64,000 nucleotides of DNA from Paralvinella palmiformis (lineage: Eukaryota > Annelida > Polychaeta > Terebellida > Alvinellidae): assembly GCA_025642065.1 (NCBI GenBank), contig JAODUP010000056.1, positions 1 to 64,000 on the forward strand, read 5' to 3'. Made by a program: the position numbers and the translations under genes. The notes under the pieces were generated by a model. It was not told where the DNA came from and made no database searches. It was given only the letters and a program-made list of their open reading frames with translations. This document shows positions 45,809 through 55,200 of this stretch, piece by piece (within the stretch, counting starts at the first letter, position 1; each line of letters starts with the position of its first letter).

Positions 45809-47190
45809 CCTAAACTCCAGTTTGTTTATTTTATAATATTTCTTTGATTTTTTAATATAACAACACACTACAGATCTGTTACAGATCTATATCTTGGGTT
45901 TCATGTCTGACTAAAAGACCTACTTGGGTGTAACACATTTCAAAAAGGTCAGAACGGAGTAACTTGTTCTGTACCTGAAACCAGCACAGCTAAAATATAT
46001 GCCACCAATTACACAGCATAGATCCAGACTTTCTGAGGGTGGGTTATCGGAGACACCTAAATACTACAGTTTACATAACAACACAGCCAAGTTAATAAAT
46101 GATATGGCCACAATTTGGTAAACCTCATTAATGAATGGTATACTAAGAGTTATGTGTAAGTAGTATGTCTCCTATTTGGAAACAGAAATACTAGAAACGA
46201 CTCTGAATAGAATTGCTTTCTTTTATGTATGTGGACTATCAAGCAAACACCAACTTCAGTAACCATGGACTGTTTCCGGTACAAAGAGCTATAGTCTTTT
46301 AGCGATATATGTAGGTTTATTTTTATACACACATAATGCAATATAGTAACTGACTCTCTTCACAGTTATTTATTTACTCAATATATTGTATAATACTCTA
46401 TAATTCTATTGAGGTTGTTTGAAATTTTGTTTTTCAGTGTAATAATCCTCATAATTATCTAAGATTGCATATATTTCTCAAAATTTGCATATCGATGATA
46501 CATACTTTGGGGACACTGTAACTTGTACAAATCTTACATATTATATTATCATCATTATTATTATTTTCTGCAGTATGCAAATAAACAGAATTTAAAAATT
46601 ATTAAACCAGAACCAGTCACAAAATTATTTTGTTTTAATTTGTCATGCAATTCTTGCATTTCATTAGTCCAATCTATAGTATATCAAATAATGACTGCAT
46701 ACATAGTTACTGACCTACCCTGTCTACTTAATAAAAATAATTCATGTGATCTGGATACTGACCTTAGTTGACCCATTTATTATAGGGTCTGAGAGACTGG
46801 CTGCCACAACTTCATTGTAACCTTCAAAGTTGACCGTTGCTCTAACTGGGGCAGATGATGCCACTGCTGCATATACTAAATGTGGATACTGCAAATGAAA
46901 ACAAACTTGGTAGAGAACATTCAATTTGTTTATAATTTTATCAGTTTGATGGAATCTGATTAATTTGATTACAATACCAAACTTTGCATTAATGTAGCTT
47001 GTAATCTACTGTTTTAACAAGTGATATTTATTTCACATTTACCATATAAAGTAGCATTAGTTAATACCTTAAGTCTAAACCAAGCTGACAGTGCCCCAGG
47101 ATAGGAGCCACCAAAACAGATCCATGTATTCTCATCAGTAAGATTGTACTTCGTGGATATAAAATCATGAAAGCTTGCAAGGTCTGCTAA

Positions 47191-47239
<49 letters not shown>

Positions 47240-50200
47240 CTATATATATCTATATATATCTATGTGTGTGTGTGTGTGCGCGCGCATGCACACCCAATAC
47301 CAGAGTTGAGTTTCTTCGACTCAACTGTCATTTATGTATGGCATCTTTTGGCAAGGAAATGAAGGAACCCAGTATAACTATAAGCTCTGGTGAGTCAGTC
47401 ACTGGGTCTTAGCCACAGTGGTAAGCCAAAGCCACTCACAGGGTCTTGGGCAGCCACTTCACAAGGGTTGCCCTCTGATATCAGTTATCAAAGATTAGGT
47501 CTTTGAGGGGGTTCCATTTGAAGATCTTCAAAGGCCTGTCATTTAAGGGAGGCTGGGAGGTAGAGGCTAACCAAGCAGAACAGCCAATGAAATAAGTAAA
47601 CAACTGTCAATTTTGACTGACTGGACGAGTTGCCAGTTAGGTAGTCTTCCCAACTGTTTGTTTGGTGCAGCACCATTTTTGCAATATCCGGTGAGGTTGG
47701 CCAACGAGAGACTTTGAAAATAACAAACAAATCCTATGATTTAGATCTAGTATGGAGTATATAGGCAGATATATATACCTTTTTTTCACCTGATTGGTTC
47801 CACATATGGGGAAAATATGAATCTGAAAACTGGAGTTTTCAACTAAGAATATTTCCGTGGCCCTGTATATAATGGAAAATATATATGGGAGATCCCGGAG
47901 ATGGCGGACAACCGTGTTTGTTTACAATTATTAATCACCTGATAACATCAATGACATGCACTTAATACATTTTCTGTTAGGTTAAATGGTATTCCATCCA
48001 AAAACAACAGTCAATTGCAAACAAGTTTTGAAAATAGAAGTAACTGGCCGATTATTACAAGGCATTTTCAAAGTTCTTGATCCATCAGCCTGTCAAACCA
48101 CATGACACTATGGGGGCTGTCAGAGGCAGTTTAGCAAGGGGTCACATAAAAATATATATTCAGATATAATTTGCATTTCTACTGGTATGTTTTCCCTGCT
48201 GGTCAACATTGAGCAGAAAACATGACAAACATGATCCCACACACATGTGGATGTCTGCTAATGCCATTTATTATGACTTGTCGCAGTGAATGACAGCCGG
48301 TCCAAGTCGCTTATCTTGTTTGCATTCTTTTCTAACTTACCCTTTCAATGGTTTAAGATTTTCCCTGATAAAATTGCTGCGTTTACTGGTACAATGTAAT
48401 GCATGTCAGGTTGACATCGGTTTAGAAAAAGGGTTTTTTGGGCATGCACATATCAGAGTGTCTGGATAGATCTGGGAGGTGGAGTGCCAGAGATTGACCT
48501 CCCCAGAAGTCGGGACGGTGCCACCGGCGACTGTTTGTTCAGATTCGGCAACTGAGCCATTACACGGTCTACAAGACAATTTCTGCCAAAATGAAGGCTG
48601 AAGCATATTTCAGCCACGCTGACAGAAATTTATTTTTGCCATGGCAGAAACTGCCAACCCTTCCCAAAACATATGTGCATTCACACAGAGAGACAGAGAA
48701 AAAGGCTTGTATTGCCTATCAAAATGAAGGATGCATTTAATAAAGTCAGGCCCTATTTTTGTCTGTTTAATATAAATTATTTTTGACGTACATCAAAGCA
48801 CAAGAATCCCATTTTAATGTGGAATACTCAGATAATGTAAAATTATTTCAAACTCAAAGGCACTAAAACAAAACAAAAGGTTAAAGGTGAAATATATAAA
48901 ATTCTCAGATCAACTATCAATCGTTGTTCAAGAATCTAGATAGAAAGAAACATCATTATGAAAATTATACATTAAAGTACAAAAAGAAAACACACAGTTT
49001 ACAAATTGTACAGAACATACATTAGGTATGACTCGACTCATTTTTGAAGGAAAAAAACAGCAATTTCATTACAAATTAATAATGAATAAATTACTACTTA
49101 CGCCTGTTGACTGGAAAGATATTTCATATTTTTCAGATGAAGGCTATCTGAATTAAGACTAAGTCCATAATATCTGTGTTCTACAGACAAGATTAGGGCC
49201 TTGTATTGTTTTGCCAAGTCTACATGTTCTCCTAGTTAACGTGATAAAAGACAGCATGACAGATAATTGTGAGATAATGAAACCAATATAGATGATGTTC
49301 AAAGATGATTCACATTTTAATCGGGCTGTCTAGATATTAATAAACATCAGGGCTGGGATCAATATCCTTTACATTAATTACACCCAAAACATATTCTAAA
49401 TACAATTACATTTCAATTTTTATTATTCCTATTTCCAATTACAGTTATAAATAAAGAAGGAAAAATGCTCGCAATCATATCTTAGTGCAACTGTACTGTG
49501 GCCATTTGTTTTATAAATCCAAACATCCTCAAAAGTACAGTAGTACTAGTGAAAAAATATCTTGTATTAAGGCCAATCCTTTATTAATAATACTAATTAT
49601 ATTGAGCCCAAACTTGACTTTAATACTGGCATTATACTGAATATCCATACTAACAGAGATAGCTAGAGATTGGATCAATCCTATTTTGGATTAGATGATA
49701 ATCTTTGAAAATATGAGTTAGAATTTAATGAATTAAAGGCCTCAGACAACTGATTTGTTATTGTAGAAGTAGCTTGCTTTTGTTGAAATAATAGTTTACA
49801 CACTGTTACAACTCTTCCAAAAAATAGTCCCTCTGAAATAATGCCCATATTTGGACATTCCTTGGCACCTTCAACCTGTAAGTGCTGCTAACATCTGGCT
49901 AATTCAATTGGCAGTTGTGATGCCACAATTAGACTGTTTTTACACCCACATCAATGTATGGCTCTAATGCTAGGATCAGTCTAGGTCTTTGGATAAACCA
50001 TGTGTACCTCTCCTCTCAACAACATTTATCATTGAAGCAAATACATTAGATCTATTGATTAACCCAATTTGATGCACTGGCGCCACCTACTTCGTGAGAA
50101 TGCTCTGATGTACTAGGGTCACATTAAGAAAAATAATTGTGGGTATTGTTTAACACTATAAAAAGCTAAAATTAGAAGGGAATGAAACAATATTGAAAAT

Positions 50201-51293
50201 TCAAATGTCTGAGGCCTTTAAAAATTAATAAAATCAACAAAATAATTTGTTTTATAACATTTGGATTCCATTATTTATTCACTGGCTGATTAAATTTCAT
50301 ATGAAATTACAACTGAAAAATATGAAAATCACTGTACCTGTCATAATGCTGAGGGAAGATAATGATGCTTCCCCACCTATGTATAAAAAGACAGGACCTA
50401 CTTTCTGTAACCAATAATCACTGTTCACCCAGTACCTCTGTTTATATGAGTTCTGTATAGATTAATGGAGAAAATAAGTCAGGTATATGTGCATGAGATG
50501 TGTAGATATATTCATTATTAAAACTAGCTGCTACACAGAATAGTATCTTTAAACCACAAAATTACACAGGACAGTATTATAAACCTATCCTAACTCATGC
50601 TGAGATATTGGGCCAAATACATTTGTATTTGAAAGTATTTAAATACTTTTTTTAAAGTATTTGTGTTCTATTTGTATTTGAGCTTTCAAAAATGAAAATT
50701 ATTTGTATTTAAATACTTTAACAAGGTATTTGATTTTTAAATATATTTTCAAATAGATTAAAGTTATTTTTTAATTGTTTCAGGTATTTGTCTGAATTTT
50801 TTGCCTCCAACATGATTTGTTCCTGGTTGCAATTTGATAACTGAATTGTACATAGTCAACCATGAAGTAAATATTTTGTGTCTCTGATCTTTGAATTAAG
50901 TGATTCCTTAACATATTGGCTACTTATGAACATTAGTATGTTATGTTATATTAGAGATCTCCATACTGCTGCCAGAGAATGCTTTGTAATGTGAGTTAAG
51001 CTGGTAAACCAAAAAAATGCTCATGTATTTGATCTATAGAAGAAATCCACGGCAAGGTTTAAATATGCAACTGTAATATACCTTTAGCTAATAGTATTAA
51101 GGATGTTACTGGTATTGATTAAATAACTGAATTAGGGCAATCTCATTTTAAACAACTGTTTAATTGAATTAGGGATTTAGACATTCAGCAGATAAAATGT
51201 AATGCCAAATATACAAATGATATAGTTAGAGAAACTAGTGAAATGGAAAATGGTGTTAAATGTCTAGATGTGAATAAGACTTGGGGTGTGATG

Positions 51294-51360
<67 letters not shown>

Positions 51361-52217
51361 TTCAGGCCGGCCAAGTCAAAATTCAGTTCAGGGAAGTGAA
51401 AAAAAATCATCACTTGCCTGGCCCAAACAAGTGGCAGATTTCCTATCATTTAGCAATAAGATTGATGCTCATCCCACAGCCCATGGTGACCATCAGGCAT
51501 CAAAGGCACGATCTTTTTATTACTTTTCAACTTGCCAGATTGTCAGCTTCTGGATCGCCGTAGGCCCAACCGTGACTTAGTTAATCTCGTCTATCAGTAC
51601 CTTTAGAAACATGAGCACTGCTACCTAACTACTATACTAGTGTTATATTTAAAAGCGAATCATGGAGTGAGATTAGGCAACATTGTGACACTGTTGTCTT
51701 ATGGCCGATGCTTTAAAAAGTACCACATGCCACTGAACTACTCACTTTGTGTAGTGGCTCAGTGACAGTAAGATGGTGCATGGGGTATTAGGCTTAGGAT
51801 GGTTTGCCTTTACAGCCACCAATAATAGAGTGCAAACTACTGCCCTCAAGCGAGAATGCATACAAACAGAGCAAAACAAGAAGGATTATGAAATTTCGAT
51901 CATTTAATCCATCTTGGCAAATAGAATTTCTGGGCCTAGTAGACGCAGAGAATGGTATGTTATGTACATTTTGCATAGGTCATAATATATTATCAAACTT
52001 CAATAAAACATAAATATGCTATACATGTATAAACACGTTAATTTATAAAACAATTGCAAGTGCAAAAAATCAGGGCAAGTGAACTTTGGGTCAGGGTAAG
52101 TGGATTTGGGGGTCCATTTGCCCAATGGGTAAGTGCCCAAAAAAGTTAATGTAATGGCCTGATTTTGGTGTCAGACAAAAAGGCATACTTTCACCATACC
52201 TTTTTAATAGATAAATC

Positions 52218-52268
<51 letters not shown>

Positions 52269-55200
52269 ATGATTTAACTATAGCATTAAATAAATGTATC
52301 ACAGACTGTGTTATAGGTTCTACAACTATCAATAATCTGATGTATGCTGATAACCTGGTAATTCTGTCCCCATCTGTATCAGGACTGTCTGAACTGATAC
52401 AGGTATGTGGACTCTATGGATTAAAGCATGATATTAAGTACAATTACAAGAAAAGTGCAATGTTAATATGCAAAAGTAAATATATAAAAAATGCTGATGT
52501 TCCATCATTTAAGATTAATGGTGAAACAATGCTGGAAGTTGATAATGTGAAATACTTGTGACACTTTATATCTAATACATTACTTGATGACAAGGACATT
52601 TTATGGCAATACCAATAACTGTATGCTAGGACTAGGAGTAATACACTGCTGCTGAAATTCAACATGTGTTCCACAGAAGTGAAGCTCACTTCGTTTAGAA
52701 CTTTTTGCTCTGTAATGTATGTTGCTAAGTTGTAGTGGAATTACACAGTAGCAAGTACACATAAACATCATGTTGATTACAATAATGTGTTTAGTTTATT
52801 GCTAAATCAGCTTAAATATTGCAGTGCTTCCACCATGTTTGTAGAATACCATGTACCAAATAGTAACGCTGTAATTAGAAACCTTGTATATAAATTCATG
52901 CCAAGGCTTGATGCTTCTAGTAATAAGTTGATAATTGCAATTATCAACAGTGATTTAAAGTGGCAATCCTAGATATGATGATATTGGATTAAGAGATATA
53001 AACACAACAGCTTTGACTGAATGTACCATTATGCAATATTATTTTATAACTATGTGGATAATTTTTTATATCTTTTTTTAGTCACCTGTTTGTTTATAAT
53101 TACATGGACATTTGTACATGATAAGTCTGAAATAAAGATATTAAATTAAATTACGTGATGATATAAGATGGTACATTAGGTAATATATGTGTGTTTACTA
53201 ACAGTAATACAAAATGTATGCATCAAAAGAAATAAAGGGAAAAAACAACAATCATATTTGAAAAATATAATAAATTTGTATTTGTAAATACTTTTAAAAG
53301 TATTTGTATTTAAATACATTTGAATATATTTGTATTTGATCTGATGAAAAGCATTTGTATTAGTAACTAAAATATTCATGCTTTACATCTGGCAAGAGCC
53401 AGAGGAACCATGGTTGTGGGGTAGAAGCCTACTAGTTCTAACACACAAGACAGGGCTGATATAACAAGCTGGTAAAACAACACCTCACTGATGAGAGGTA
53501 GCCAGAACATTATCGGTTTAATGATAAGTCTTGCTCACAGACAAGAGCAATGATATAATTTGCAAGATATTAATCCTACAATTGAGATAAACGATGCAGG
53601 CAGAAATCCTATAATTAACTAAAACAAATTATATATAAAAATGTGTTTCCTATTCACATCAACAAAGTGACACATTACAGAACCTTATTTTTCTATGCTT
53701 TAACATCAGTTAAAATATGTGTCAGTTATGATACATATATCTCTAAACTATAGTACTTCACTTGTGAAATGCTTGCATTATTTTACAATGGCATACATAA
53801 GCAACACAAACTTAATCAATAATTTTATGACCTCCACATGATACCCAACTTTCCAGGGTCATGCATATGCCATACTTCAAATTAATCTGTCCTGATAAAT
53901 AAATAAGACTTAAAAATTAAACAGATAATTAATCATTTAAAACATGCACATAGAAATTAAATCAGAGGAACTAACCTTCACAGACGCATCAAAATGATCC
54001 AATGGTTGTGTGATATAATGCTCCACGTAAGGATCATCATCAGATACAAATGGCATCCTATTAGAAGCCTGGCCATTCTTATGATAATTATGATGTCTAC
54101 TCAGTTCAATTACTTCCCGCAACTTCCAATAGTTATTCCCTAATAGCAGAGATAGAGAATAGAGTGTAAATAAAGCAGCAAATGAATTATATACTTAAAT
54201 TATATAAAATACTTGAAGAATCAAAATTGCTTATTTAAAAAAAATGGAATCGATAAATTTCGAATTGGAATTGAAGTTTCCTACAAAAAATTAAATCCAC
54301 AAATTAATTTACCATTTAATTTTTTAATTCAGAAATATTTCTTCCATGATAATCCTACTTAGAATATAAACTACTTGGAGTAAGTATTCCAAGTAGGTAC
54401 CGGGGTAGCTACTGATGGTAAAAAGTAGTAGGTAAAAAAAGAGTAGGCCAAAAAACGGAATTGGAATTGATACATTCGGAATTGATAAATTTGATGTGGA
54501 ATTGGAATAAAATGGAATTGACCCCATGTCTGCTGTCTTCTACAAGCAGCATTGCCACCATTCTCCCAAGAAAATCATCATCAAGAAACAAAAGAAAGTT
54601 CAACCAGTAATACCGGACAGATCAGTCATGACAATAGTCACTGTTATCCTCACTCACATGGGTTACTTGATGAAAACAGTGGACACCATCAAGGAACTCA
54701 TCAAGACATTACCAAGAGAGTTGTACATTACTACAACAAGGCAAACGAGGACCGAAGAGCTGCTGAGAAATATATCCTCCAAGGCCAGGTGTTCCACTCA
54801 GTCCTAGACAGTTCCTTAATCTCATCCTACATGACCCACAAATATCAACCGAAATTACAAAAAGAAATTAACCAAAAACTAGAGCCAGATACTGTCAAAA
54901 CCACCAAGCCAGCCCCAGTCACCAGCCCATCACAGTCATCTCCTGGATCATTAAAGGTTTCCAGTCAAAATGAAATCTCCTGTTAGCCACCATCCAAGAG
55001 AGTTATCCAGAAATCATCATACTTCAGGAGACACTCACCAAGAAGTGAAGAGACGTTCTTGAAGAACGTCTCTTCACTGAAATTTCCAGGGTATATTGCA
55101 TACCACAAACTAAGTAAAATTTACTTTCCCACAGTGGACAGAGGACTAATCACAGCAGTCAGAGCTAACATACCCCAAGGTCTCCATCCTCAAATACACA

